Source: Sanguibacter sp. HDW7 (GTDB lineage Bacteria > Actinomycetota > Actinomycetes > Actinomycetales > Cellulomonadaceae). Taken from it: 64,000 nt of DNA. The position numbers and the translations under genes are program-made. The notes beneath the pieces are model-generated. The model was not told the DNA's origin. It made no database searches and saw nothing but the letters and a program-made list of their open reading frames with translations. Where the stretch lies: assembly GCF_011300875.1 (NCBI RefSeq), contig NZ_CP049862.1, positions 1,612,001 through 1,676,000 on the forward strand, in the 5' to 3' direction. This document shows, piece by piece, positions 46,104-53,359 of the stretch (position 1 is its first letter; every line of letters starts with the position of its first letter).

Positions 46104-48308
46104 TCAGCGGCCGTGCAGCACGACGAGCCGTGACGTCGCGCGGGTCATCGCGACGTAGCGGTCGACGGCACCTGTGACGCCGCTGCCGAGCGCGTCGTCG
46201 TGGAGGACGACGAGGTCGAACTCGAGCCCTTTCGCCTCGACGGCTGACAGCGACCGCACGTGCGGGCCGTCAGGGACGGAGGGGTCACCGATGACGGCCG
46301 CCAGGCCGCCCGGTGACTCCTCGAGCCACTCGCGAAGAATCTCGTCGAGCGCCGTGCGCGGTGCGTGCAGGACCGGCACACCCGAGCGGCGGACAGCCGT
46401 CGGGACGTCCGCGTCGGGCAGGACGGCGCGGATGACGGGCGCGGCCTCCTCGAGGACCTCGGCAGGCGTGCGGTAGCCGACCGTGAGGGTCTGCACCCGG
46501 ACGTTGGGCAGGCCCGCACGTCCGAGACGCTCGGCCCACGTGCCCTCGAACCCGTCGCGCGCCTGGGCACGATCGCCGACGACCGTGACCGACCGTGACG
46601 GGCACCGCCGCAGCACCATGAGCCATGCAGCGTCCGAGAGGTCTTGGGCCTCGTCGACGACGACGTGCGCGAACGGCCCGTCGAGCGAGCCCGAGTCGAC
46701 CTCGTCGTCTCTGTCGAGCAGCGTGTCCGCGAGATCGGGGTGGACGAGCTGCGCCATGAGGCCCTCGCCGCCGTCGTCGGACGCGCGGAGCTCGGCGGCG
46801 ACCTCGGCACGAACCCGGCGCTCCTCCTCACGCTCGGCATCCGAGCGCGAGGCGCGGGCAGCCTCGCCGACGAGGGCGCGGGCCACGTCGAGCAGCGGGA
46901 GGTCCGCGAGCGTCCACGCGGCGCTCGCGTCCCGCCGCAGGGCGGCTCGCTCGTCGGCCGTGAGCCACGGTGCGCAGTAGCGGAGGTAGGCGGGGACGGC
47001 CCAGAGGTCCGCGACGACCTCGGGCGGGTCGAGGAGCGGCCACACGCGACGCACCTGCCGGCGGAACGCCGGGTCGTGCGCGATCGCTGCGGCGAGGTTG
47101 TCGGAGGACGCGGGCGCGTGCGGCTCCTGGTGGCGAGCCGCGACGAGCGCCAGCTCGCGCACTAGGTCGTCGACGGCGAGGTTGTGGGGGAGTCCGGGCT
47201 CGAGGGCGTCGACGGCGTCGGCCCAGTCGTCGGCCGTGAGCGTGAACGCTCCGATCGACGTCTCGACGTCGATGCCGTCGGCGGGAGCCTCCTCGGAGAA
47301 GCGCACGGCGGCCTCGACCGCGCGGACCATGGCACCCGAACCCTTGAGCCGCGCGACGACAGGATCGGCCTCGGGCATCGCGGTTGCGCCCTCAGGGACG
47401 AGGTCCCGCAACGTGCAGGTCGCGACGCCCTCGTCACCCAGGCCGGGCAGGACGTCCGCGACGTAGCCGAGGTACCGCTCCGACGGACCGAGGACGAGCA
47501 CCCCGCCGCGGCCGCCGCCGACACGCGGGTCGGCGTGCAGCAGGTAGGACGCGCGGTGCAGCGCGACGACGGTCTTGCCGGTGCCCGGACCGCCGTCGAC
47601 GACGAGTGCACCGCGCGCGTCCGCGCGGATCGCCGCGTCCTGGTCGGACTGGATCGTCGCAAGGACGTCCCGCATGCGGTCTGTGCGTTCACCCGCGAGC
47701 GAGGCGACGAACTGCGACTCGTCGTCGGGCGCGAGACCGTCGGTCGGTGCTGCAGGGTCGAGAATCTCGTCCCAGAAGCCGCTGAGCCGGCCCGCGGTCC
47801 ACCGGAAGCGGCGACGGCTCGCCACGCCGAGAGGTTCCGCGCGCGTCGCGGCGAAGAACGGCGCGGCGGCCGGCGTGCGCCAGTCGACGAGCAGGCGCGT
47901 CCCGTCCTCGTCCGCGAGACCCGTACGCCCGACGTAGACGGGTGCGCCGCCGTCCGACGGGACGAAACGCCCGAGGCAGAGGTCGACGCGCAGCAGCGCA
48001 AGCTGCGTCGTGCGGCTCGCGAGACGCCGCGCGGCCTGGTCACGCTCGACGGCAGCGCGCCCGGCGCGCGCCTGGGTCGTCCGGGCGTCGGCGAGGCGAG
48101 CCTCGTGCGTCGCGAGCATCGTGTCGAGGGCGTGCGCGATGGACGCGAGGTGGCGGGCGTCGGATCCGATGAGCGCTTCCGTCGCGCGCGCACCCAGCCG
48201 CGCGTCGTCGAGGACGTCGTCGAGGTGTGTGTCGAGGCCGGACGTCGTGGTGAAGTCAGAGGTCTTGGGGGAGTCGGAGGTGTGCGACGTGCGGGGCGTA
48301 GTGGGCAT
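46104..48308 (-). CDS. helR: RNA polymerase recycling helicase-like ATPase HelR/HelD
   Basis: 734 aa UvrD-like. An N-terminal coiled arm (~residues 30-110) inserts into RNA polymerase in relatives. Walker A DGGPGTGKTVVALHRA, Walker B VVDEAQDLSDAAWL, TVGYRTPAEVLEEA, and a final VEAKGLEFDLVVLHD with VAMTRATSRLVVL. HelR of Streptomyces displaces rifamycin-bound or stalled polymerase and is induced through a rifamycin-associated element, and such an element lies upstream here. Start ATG 48308 preceded by GGAG. Confidence 0.87.
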   Translation of the reverse strand: MPTTPRTSHTSDSPKTSDFTTTSGLDTHLDDVLDDARLGARATEALIGSDARHLASIAHALDTMLATHEARLADARTTQARAGRAAVERDQAARRLASRTTQLALLRVDLCLGRFVPSDGGAPVYVGRTGLADEDGTRLLVDWRTPAAAPFFAATRAEPLGVASRRRFRWTAGRLSGFWDEILDPAAPTDGLAPDDESQFVASLAGERTDRMRDVLATIQSDQDAAIRADARGALVVDGGPGTGKTVVALHRASYLLHADPRVGGGRGGVLVLGPSERYLGYVADVLPGLGDEGVATCTLRDLVPEGATAMPEADPVVARLKGSGAMVRAVEAAVRFSEEAPADGIDVETSIGAFTLTADDWADAVDALEPGLPHNLAVDDLVRELALVAARHQEPHAPASSDNLAAAIAHDPAFRRQVRRVWPLLDPPEVVADLWAVPAYLRYCAPWLTADERAALRRDASAAWTLADLPLLDVARALVGEAARASRSDAEREEERRVRAEVAAELRASDDGGEGLMAQLVHPDLADTLLDRDDEVDSGSLDGPFAHVVVDEAQDLSDAAWLMVLRRCPSRSVTVVGDRAQARDGFEGTWAERLGRAGLPNVRVQTLTVGYRTPAEVLEEAAPVIRAVLPDADVPTAVRRSGVPVLHAPRTALDEILREWLEESPGGLAAVIGDPSVPDGPHVRSLSAVEAKGLEFDLVVLHDDALGSGVTGAVDRYVAMTRATSRLVVLHGR

Positions 48309-48390
48309 GGGGAGGCTCCGTCCGAGGTCGCGCGGGGCCGGACGTCCCGTCCTCCGCGTGGCCTGAGCGAGTGATTCTGCGCCCTGCCGG

Positions 48391-48409
48391 GGGCCTTGCG
48401 GCAAGCCCC
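48391..48409. promoter_or_regulatory. Rifamycin-associated-element-like palindrome
   Basis: GGGCCTTGCGGCAAGCCCC: inverted repeat CTTGC-G-GCAAG with G/C flanks, strongly like the RAE in front of rifamycin-inducible genes as I recall it. On the helR strand it overlaps a -35-like TTGCCG, 19 nt before a -10-like CAGAAT. Confidence 0.65.
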
Positions 48410-48444
48410 GGGTCGTGGCATAACGTAGAGAGTGAGGGGAGCGG

Positions 48445-48621
48445 ATGGCCCCCGACCTCAATTCATCCCATCTTTTTCGACTCGCCGCGACGGGCTGTAT
48501 CAGTGGTGCCATCGGGTCCGAGGGCGGATCGGATGCGGAAAGTCGGGCCGCCGGGGCTAGCGGCTCGAGCGCGTGGCTGCGTGCGCAAGGTGGCGTGCGC
48601 ACGAACCGTCGGAGCATCTGA
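48445..48621 (+). CDS. Possible small protein, 58 aa, divergent from helR
   Basis: ATG 48445 after GGGGAGCGG. Encodes a Ser/Gly-rich 58-aa peptide with no family. A + strand promoter-like pair (TTGCGG, 17 nt, CATAAC) runs out of the RAE towards it. Codon use is atypical (TCA, CTT, TTT), so it may not be real. The remaining 48622-48797 has no gene. Confidence 0.25.
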   Translation: MAPDLNSSHLFRLAATGCISGAIGSEGGSDAESRAAGASGSSAWLRAQGGVRTNRRSI

Positions 48622-48797
48622 TCGTCGACGATCCAGGGCTGGCGGCTCAGAAGCTGGTCGCGAACCCGTCGGCCGCAGAGGCGCGGCTCGACGGCAGCGC
48701 GGTTCAGCCAGCAACGGCGATGGCGCGCGCTGCGCCCGTAGCTTCATCAGGGGCAGGACCCTGAGGCCGGCAGGCCCCTCCGCGGACACCCTGCCCG

Positions 48798-48825
48798 TTC
48801 GCCGATAAGGTACAGGTTGTAGGGC
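48798..48825 (+). other. attL: left phage/host junction at dif
   Basis: XerC arm TTCGCCGATAA and central GGTACA are followed by a degenerate right arm (GGTTGTAGGGC) in place of the XerD arm. Shares the 15-mer CGCCGATAAGGTACA with attR. Read as host XerC half joined to phage half. Confidence 0.75.
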
Positions 48826-48892
48826 GTCGGAGACGCGTGTAGCGTAGACATCAACGAACCTCGCTCGTGGTTGTGACGGGCGGGCTTCCAGT

Positions 48893-48928
48893 CGCCCCCG
48901 GTGTGCTGCGTCAACAGCCCCGGGGGCG
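48893..48928. other. Two-tier hairpin downstream of ssb (terminator or packaging signal)
   Basis: Outer 9-bp stem CGCCCCCGG / CCGGGGGCG; its apex holds a smaller stem GCTG/CAGC closing a loop that reads TTGACG on the - strand. Placed in the noncoding gap between ssb and attL, like the packaging hairpin of Ff phages, but it may also end transcription. Confidence 0.55.
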
Positions 48929-48961
48929 CGCCCTTTGATAGAGCCGGAAACCCTGGCTATG

Positions 48962-49417
48962 TCAGAAGGGCGCGGAGCCCGTGTCGGGCGTCGGCCCGAG
49001 GGAGTCATACGCCGAGGCCGGAGCACCCGACGCCACGAGCGCGGGGTCCTCCCGCCGCGTCGGACGACGCAGCGACCCGGAAACCCGGCGCAGCGAGACG
49101 GCAACCTCACGAGCGCGGAGCTCGATGCGGGAGCGCTTGTCCCCGGTCGTCTTGTCCTGCCACTCCGACTGGATCGTCTCGCCCACGACCATCACGCGGT
49201 CACCCTTGCGCAGGGTCTCCACAGCGTTCTTCGCCATGTCCTCGCCCCAGGCGGTGACCGGCCAGAAGATCGTAGGGTGCTCGACGTACTCGCCCGCAGC
49301 GTTGCGGTAGCCGGAGTTCTCCGCCACGGTGAACGACAGCAGCGTGTGACCGGACGGGGTGACCCGGAGTTCCGGGTCAGACGTGAGGTTGCCCATCACG
49401 TGAATGTTGGTAGGCAT
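48962..49417 (-). CDS. ssb: Phage single-stranded DNA-binding protein (SSB, OB fold)
   Basis: 151 aa from ATG 49417 (AGAGGG spacing favours it over ATG 49420). OB fold: NIHVMGNLTSDPELR, GHTLLSFTVAENSGY, FWPVTAWGEDMAKN, LRKGDRVMVVGET. It lacks the acidic SSB tip of the host protein. In the phage it would coat the replicated single strand, the job of gene V protein in Ff. A TTGACG-loop hairpin lies upstream, as for rep. Confidence 0.85.
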   Translation of the reverse strand: MPTNIHVMGNLTSDPELRVTPSGHTLLSFTVAENSGYRNAAGEYVEHPTIFWPVTAWGEDMAKNAVETLRKGDRVMVVGETIQSEWQDKTTGDKRSRIELRAREVAVSLRRVSGSLRRPTRREDPALVASGAPASAYDSLGPTPDTGSAPF

Positions 49418-49439
49418 CATGCCCTCTTCTCATGTTGTG

Positions 49440-49453
49440 GCCGCGTCAACGGC
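49440..49453 (-). promoter_or_regulatory. TTGACG-loop hairpin in the ssb leader
   Basis: - strand: stem GCCG/CGGC closing loop TTGACG, then CACAAC and the ssb ribosome-binding site. Same loop and 3' flank as the rep leader, with a compensated stem pair. Confidence 0.55.
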
Positions 49454-49463
49454 GTTGGGCACA

Positions 49464-49769
49464 ATGATGCACATGAACCGCTACCACGTCAACACACAAC
49501 ACGCACGTGCGCGGAGCACTCACCTCACCGGCTCCGCGATGGTCGAGCTCACAGACTGGCTCAGCGAGCCGATGAACCTACGCATGCCGCCGCTCGACGC
49601 CTACCGCGCCGCCCACGACCACTACGCCCGTGCCGCCGTGCTCGCGCTGGGCAACAACGACCTTCGCGGAGCGCTCCGAGCCTCCGAGCAGTCACTAGAG
49701 GCCCTACGGCTCGCGGAGCGCGAGGCCGAGCGCGAGGCCCGTAGGGCTCGGCTCGGGACCGTTGGGTAA
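49464..49769 (+). CDS. Only + strand phage gene, hypothetical, 101 aa
   Basis: ATG 49464 (also 49467 and 49473 in frame). Polar helical protein with VELTDWLSEP, DAYRAAHDHYARAAVLALG and a highly charged end (AEREAEREARRARLG). Points away from ssb; a 7-bp GC stem follows its stop. The lone opposite orientation is often where a repressor or immunity gene sits, but no helix-turn-helix is evident. Confidence 0.5.
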   Translation: MMHMNRYHVNTQHARARSTHLTGSAMVELTDWLSEPMNLRMPPLDAYRAAHDHYARAAVLALGNNDLRGALRASEQSLEALRLAEREAEREARRARLGTVG

Positions 49770-49789
49770 CGCTCCGTACTGAGTCAAGA

Positions 49790-49806
49790 GGCCCGCTCCG
49801 CGGGCC
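49790..49806 (+). terminator. Short hairpin after the + strand phage gene
   Basis: GGCCCGC pairs with GCGGGCC around TCC, 20 nt past the stop at 49769; no T-tract. Confidence 0.45.
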
Positions 49807-50122
49807 GCGGTGGCCGGGTCGAGCGGACCCCTCACCTCCGCGCAGCGTCGAGCCGTGCGGGCGGCTCGCTCCGCTTGCAGCCGCTCCGCGCGGCACGACG
49901 TCGCGCGGGAGGGGCGCAGGTGGACGCGCACGAGCTCCGAGCAACCCCGGAGAACGCCGAAGGCCCCGCACCAGCGCAGGTGCGGGGCCGACGAGCGCTG
50001 AAAGGCCGGCAAGAAGGACGACGGAACCGCATAGCCGGCCCCCGTACGCGAGACAAGGGCGTCCCGACAATCCGCAGCATCTTGCGTCCCGCCGAGGTGC
50101 TTTGCTCGTGCCCGACTCGAGG
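49807..50122. other. Phage intergenic region with hairpins, candidate origin
   Basis: About 315 nt without a convincing gene. It holds a perfect 11-bp hairpin at 49962-49989 (GGCCCCGCACC / GGTGCGGGGCC, loop AGCGCA) and GGCCGGC / GCCGGCC arms at 50004-50040. A hairpin-dense gap next to rep genes is where inoviruses keep replication origins and packaging signals. No nick site is recognised. Confidence 0.45.
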
Positions 50123-50311
50123 TCACGAGGACGTCAGTACCTGCGCAACGAACAGCCCGAGGGGGAGTACGACGAGCAGGACGAAGATCGCAAGGTTGCC
50201 GCGCTTGTACCGCTTGACGAGCCGCCGCAGCCGCGCGTTCTCATCCTCGAGCTCGAAGACACGTTGAGCGGTCGCAGGGTCCGGGGGAGTACCGAAAGGA
50301 ACGTAGCTCAT
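50123..50311 (-). CDS. Small phage protein: coiled coil plus membrane helix, 62 aa
   Basis: ATG 50311 overlaps the previous stop (ATGA). A leucine-spaced, charged helix (VFELEDENARLRRLVKRY) precedes one C-terminal TM (LAIFVLLVVLPLGLFVAQVL). No family is recognised. Confidence 0.65.
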   Translation of the reverse strand: MSYVPFGTPPDPATAQRVFELEDENARLRRLVKRYKRGNLAIFVLLVVLPLGLFVAQVLTSS

Positions 50312-50571
50312 GCCCCTGCATCGGCCAGACGCTGACCGACCTTGAGGCCCGCAACGTGCCGCGCCCACCCGTCCACAGCAGCCGGTGTCGCGCCGCACGA
50401 GCAGCGCACCCGGTCCCGATAGACACTCGCCTCCGGGAACCACTCGAACGTCATACGCTCGACCTCGACGTGCCCGACCGGCTCGACGACGAAGAGTGTT
50501 CCCTGCCCCTCGTAAATGAACATTCCACGCACCACCAATCTTCCAGAAGTCTTTATGGGTAGACTTGACAT
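50308..50571 (-). CDS. Small phage protein with CxC, 87 aa
   Basis: Mixed strands (YEGQGTLFVVEPVGHVEVER) then RCSCGATPAAVDGWARHVAGL. ATG 50571 lies 19 nt after rep; the internal ATG for MFIYEGQG with GGTGG upstream is a good alternative. Function unknown. Confidence 0.55.
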   Translation of the reverse strand: MSSLPIKTSGRLVVRGMFIYEGQGTLFVVEPVGHVEVERMTFEWFPEASVYRDRVRCSCGATPAAVDGWARHVAGLKVGQRLADAGA

Positions 50572-50589
50572 AGGGCGGTCAAGCGTGCA

Positions 50590-51606
50590 TCAGGCGACGA
50601 GCCATAACGATTCCGTAACGCAACCTGCGATCGGCACGTGCGGAGGCAGGTCCGGGTGATCGGGGACCACGAGCCGCGCCCAACCAGCCGACGCCGGGAC
50701 GTCGGCCCACGACGGCAGCGCATCGAGCACCGCGACGTGGTGAGCCTGTGCAGCGCGGACGTCGCGCATCGAGCGACCCCAGCTGCGCGAGGCGACCCAC
50801 GTCCGGAAGCCCGGACGCTTCTGGAACACCGCGACGTCCTGCATCTCGCCAACCGTGGGCCACGTCGTGCTCCGTCGTCGCCGCGTCACCGTGGAAGGCC
50901 ACACGACCCCGGAGCGGTCGTCGGCCGACTTCGCTACGTACTTCGCCACGTAGCCCGCGTGGCCCGGTTCGAGGCGTTGCACGTCCACCGAGTGCCCGAA
51001 ACCGTGCTTGATCGCCAGCCGTCGCACGTCGGAGACCCGCACCCGGAGCGGTCGCCCGTCGTCGCGCCGGAGCATCACGTGGAAGTGCAGCGCGCCGCGC
51101 TGTTGGGCCTCCGTACCCCGGAAGTAGGCCAGGTGCGAGATCTCGCGCTTGTACGTCTTGGTGTCGAGCGTCCCGGAGTACTTGTCCAGCACGTCACGCT
51201 CCGCGACGACGTACTCATGAGCGCCGATCGAACGCCCGAGGTCCCGCAGGAAACGGTTCCAGCGAGCGACCGCCGTCGCGTTCCACGACATGAGCTCGAC
51301 GCCACCCTCAGGCGTGCACGGGCACGGAGCTCCGTTGCGCTGGAAGTGCTGGGAGTCGCCCGGAGCCGTCAGCGTCAGAAACAAGCCCCGGACACCCGTG
51401 ACCATGCCGGACCCGGCGACCCTGCCGACCCGCGCACGGTACGCCGCAGCGCACGCCACGCACTTGCTAGCCCGCGAGGTCTGACACCTCGCGCCGACAC
51501 TCTCGCCGCACTCGCGGCAGGTGAGCCGGACGGGCGCCGAGCACCCGGAGACAGTGGGACCGTCCCAGGTGCCCGACGCCGCCCAGCGATGAGCACATGC
51601 GCTCAC
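50590..51606 (-). CDS. Phage HUH rolling-circle replication initiator
   Basis: 338 aa from GTG 51606 with AAAGGGG 5 nt upstream. N-terminal Cys clusters (LTCRECGESVGARC ... KCVACAAAYR), HUH motif in GALHFHVMLRRD, and motif 3 GYVAKYVAKS with the nicking tyrosine(s). Resembles RepSA-type initiators of actinobacterial plasmids. It would nick the phage plus-strand origin. A TTGACG-loop hairpin sits in its leader. Confidence 0.85.
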   Translation of the reverse strand: MSACAHRWAASGTWDGPTVSGCSAPVRLTCRECGESVGARCQTSRASKCVACAAAYRARVGRVAGSGMVTGVRGLFLTLTAPGDSQHFQRNGAPCPCTPEGGVELMSWNATAVARWNRFLRDLGRSIGAHEYVVAERDVLDKYSGTLDTKTYKREISHLAYFRGTEAQQRGALHFHVMLRRDDGRPLRVRVSDVRRLAIKHGFGHSVDVQRLEPGHAGYVAKYVAKSADDRSGVVWPSTVTRRRRSTTWPTVGEMQDVAVFQKRPGFRTWVASRSWGRSMRDVRAAQAHHVAVLDALPSWADVPASAGWARLVVPDHPDLPPHVPIAGCVTESLWLVA

Positions 51607-51625
51607 CGCTACCCCTTTCGTTGTG

Positions 51626-51641
51626 ACCCGCGTCAACGGGT
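51626..51641 (-). promoter_or_regulatory. TTGACG-loop hairpin in the rep leader
   Basis: - strand: stem ACCCG/CGGGT closing loop TTGACG, then CACAAC and the AAAGGGG ribosome-binding site of rep. Counterpart of the ssb leader element. Confidence 0.55.
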
Positions 51642-51667
51642 GTGGAGGTGGGGGAGTCTTGGCCTCG

Positions 51668-52096
51668 CTACGTAGCCTCGATGACCTCGCCCTCTTCGAC
51701 CAGTGCCCGAAGGTCCTCCGCGTCCCCATCGACGTCGGAATCCTGCTCAAGGAGCGCGCGCGGACCCTGAATCCACTCCGCGCCGTCGAGGCCCGCAGCC
51801 TCACGAGCTGCGACCGCCCGAGCACCCTCAGCCACCACGATGTTCACCTGATTGGTGGCCGTCGCCCCGGCCATAGCCGCAGCCGTCGCACGAGCCTCAG
51901 CACGCGCATACGCCGCCGCGAACGCGGACGCCTTGCCCGAGTGCCGCCCGTGCCACCACACCGCCGCCAGCGACGCAGCAAACGCCAGCCCGAGCACCCC
52001 AGCGACCGGCTCGTTACCGGGGCCGAAGTCGGCGTGCTGAAACCCTGCAAACGCCCACGACGCGCAGATGATCGCGATAAACAGCCAGTGCATCAC
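51668..52096 (-). CDS. Phage membrane protein, 142 aa
   Basis: Two N-terminal TM helices (WLFIAIICASWAFAGF and VAGVLGLAFAASLAAVWWHG), then a long Ala-rich helix and an acidic tail. GTG 52096 overlaps the Zot stop (GTGA). Translation coupled to Zot suggests it may provide the membrane part of the assembly machine. Confidence 0.7.
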   Translation of the reverse strand: MMHWLFIAIICASWAFAGFQHADFGPGNEPVAGVLGLAFAASLAAVWWHGRHSGKASAFAAAYARAEARATAAAMAGATATNQVNIVVAEGARAVAAREAAGLDGAEWIQGPRALLEQDSDVDGDAEDLRALVEEGEVIEAT

Positions 52097-52728
52097 GCAC
52101 CCCCCACCGCGACGCCACCAGCGACCTCGGCACGCTTGGCCGCGTCCCGCTCACGACGAGCGCGCTCCGTCTTGCTCGTCTCCGCGTACGTGTCCTTCTC
52201 CGCGTTGACATGCGCCGCCGTCGTCAGCCGCTCGAACGTGTTGTACGCGTTCGCGACCTCACGGGAGAAGATGCGCCGACGTGTCGTCATGAGCTTCTTA
52301 TCGTTGCGGAAGAACTCCGGCTCGTACGACTTCGCGGAGAACACCACCGGGTGCCCGTCCCACTCGAACCACGCCGTGCACAGCCACATCCACGAGGACA
52401 CGTCACGGATGATCCGATCCACCCGGCCTTCATGCTGCGCACACCACAGCAGATCCCACCCGTTCTTGCGTGTCTGCGAGAGCATCGCGAGCCACGACGG
52501 CGGCAGCTTGAGCGACATGCGCGCCGGGAACCACAGGTGCGCCTCGTCAATGACGATCACGCCCGGAGGCAGGTCGAGCAGTTGGTCCGGCGAGAACGTG
52601 TAGCAGTTCTCAAAGTTGATCGGGTAGTTGGCAAAGATCGTCCGCCCACGCTTCGCGAGCTCGATAGCCCGCGCCGTCAGCGTGTAGGACTTCCCCGAGC
52701 CGGGACGGCCCACGTAGCCCTCAATCAT
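52093..52728 (-). CDS. Zot/pI-like phage morphogenesis ATPase
   Basis: 211 aa from ATG 52728. Walker A YVGRPGSGKSYTL, Walker B VIVIDEAHLWFP, then TRKNGWDLLWCAQHEGRVD, as in the Zot/gene I family that drives extrusion of filamentous phage. The usual TM after the ATPase is absent; the C-terminus is a charged helix. Membrane contact may come from the neighbouring TM proteins. Confidence 0.9.
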   Translation of the reverse strand: MIEGYVGRPGSGKSYTLTARAIELAKRGRTIFANYPINFENCYTFSPDQLLDLPPGVIVIDEAHLWFPARMSLKLPPSWLAMLSQTRKNGWDLLWCAQHEGRVDRIIRDVSSWMWLCTAWFEWDGHPVVFSAKSYEPEFFRNDKKLMTTRRRIFSREVANAYNTFERLTTAAHVNAEKDTYAETSKTERARRERDAAKRAEVAGGVAVGGA

Positions 52729-52942
52729 CAAGCACCACCTTGTGGATGAGCGCGGCACCGAATACCACCCAGGGGAAAGACGCCAGGGCAAGGACAATCC
52801 CCACCCAGGTCGGCCACTGAATGACGCCCTGCAAGACGAGCAGACTGACAGCAACAGGAGTGATCACGACACAGAAAGCGAGGGCAATTCCGGTAATCCA
52901 GAACGTGACCTCTAGAGCCTCGACAAAGTCTCTCTTAGTCAC
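52721..52942 (-). CDS. Phage two-TM protein, 73 aa
   Basis: GTG 52942 overlaps the stop of the 27-aa gene (GTGA). TMs: VTFWITGIALAFCVVITPVA and VGIVLALASFPWVVFGAALI. Overlaps the start of Zot by 8 nt. Confidence 0.65.
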   Translation of the reverse strand: MTKRDFVEALEVTFWITGIALAFCVVITPVAVSLLVLQGVIQWPTWVGIVLALASFPWVVFGAALIHKVVLDD

Positions 52943-53099
52943 GGACGCCACCGCCCCAGGAACGGCCCGCAGACGAACAGGAGCATCGTCCAGGCCGCGA
53001 GCCACGACGCAACGTGTTCCATGAGTCTCTTCCCTTCATCACGTAGAGCCAGAAGTCGATACGTCCGCGGACCATCCAGTCCGCCAGCCGCGCCCGCAT
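52935..53099 (-). CDS. Alternative 54-aa phage reading frame
   Basis: ATG 53099 overlaps the previous stop (TGATG). The first ~25 residues (RARLADWMVRGRIDFWLYVM) look real; the rest (RRGSRPGRCSCSSAG) looks like a shadow of the 27-aa gene. Either a short gene overlapped by the next or a false frame. Confidence 0.3.
   Translation of the reverse strand: MRARLADWMVRGRIDFWLYVMKGRDSWNTLRRGSRPGRCSCSSAGRSWGGGVRD
52939..53022 (-). CDS. Phage mini membrane protein, 27 aa
   Basis: ATG 53022 after GAAGGGAAG gives one short helix (SWLAAWTMLLFVCGPFLG) with a basic end, size like pVII/pIX minor coat proteins of Ff. Overlapping stop/start with the next gene supports it. Too short to prove by composition alone. 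Confidence 0.5.
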   Translation of the reverse strand: MEHVASWLAAWTMLLFVCGPFLGRWRP

Positions 53100-53359
53100 C
53101 ACGTCGCCTTCAGCGGCAGCACCGAGTACACGAACACGACGCCGCGCCACGCCAGCAGCGCGACCTTCAGCCCGAGCACGAGCGCGAGACAGATACCCAG
53201 CACCCGCACCGGGAAGTAGCCGTTGCCAGCCGACGCCATGGACCCCACCGACGCCGACGACTGCGAAAACGCCTCCGTCGGCGGAGTCCACGAGGGGATC
53301 AGGTCGAGCACGAGCGTGAAGCTCGAGGCCATGAGAGCGATCAGCGCGTCCAGGATCAT
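53099..53359 (-). CDS. Phage two-TM protein, 86 aa (minor coat candidate)
   Basis: ATG 53359 shares bases with the stop of the adsorption-like gene (TGATG). Hydrophobic start (ILDALIALMASSFTLVLDLI), Ser-rich loop, then VLGICLALVLGLKVALLAW. Position right after the adsorption gene matches pVI of Ff phages; assignment by synteny. Confidence 0.65.
   Translation of the reverse strand: MILDALIALMASSFTLVLDLIPSWTPPTEAFSQSSASVGSMASAGNGYFPVRVLGICLALVLGLKVALLAWRGVVFVYSVLPLKAT

Noticed and set aside
48815-48825. attL as a second working dif
   Set aside because: The XerD arm is degenerate, so recombination there is unlikely.
48371-49110. Longer frames spanning the helR-attL gap on both strands
   Set aside because: They cross the att junction and have no protein-like composition.
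49561-50126. Large - strand frames in the phage intergenic region
   Set aside because: No ribosome-binding site, low-complexity Arg/Pro/Gly composition, and they run through hairpins.
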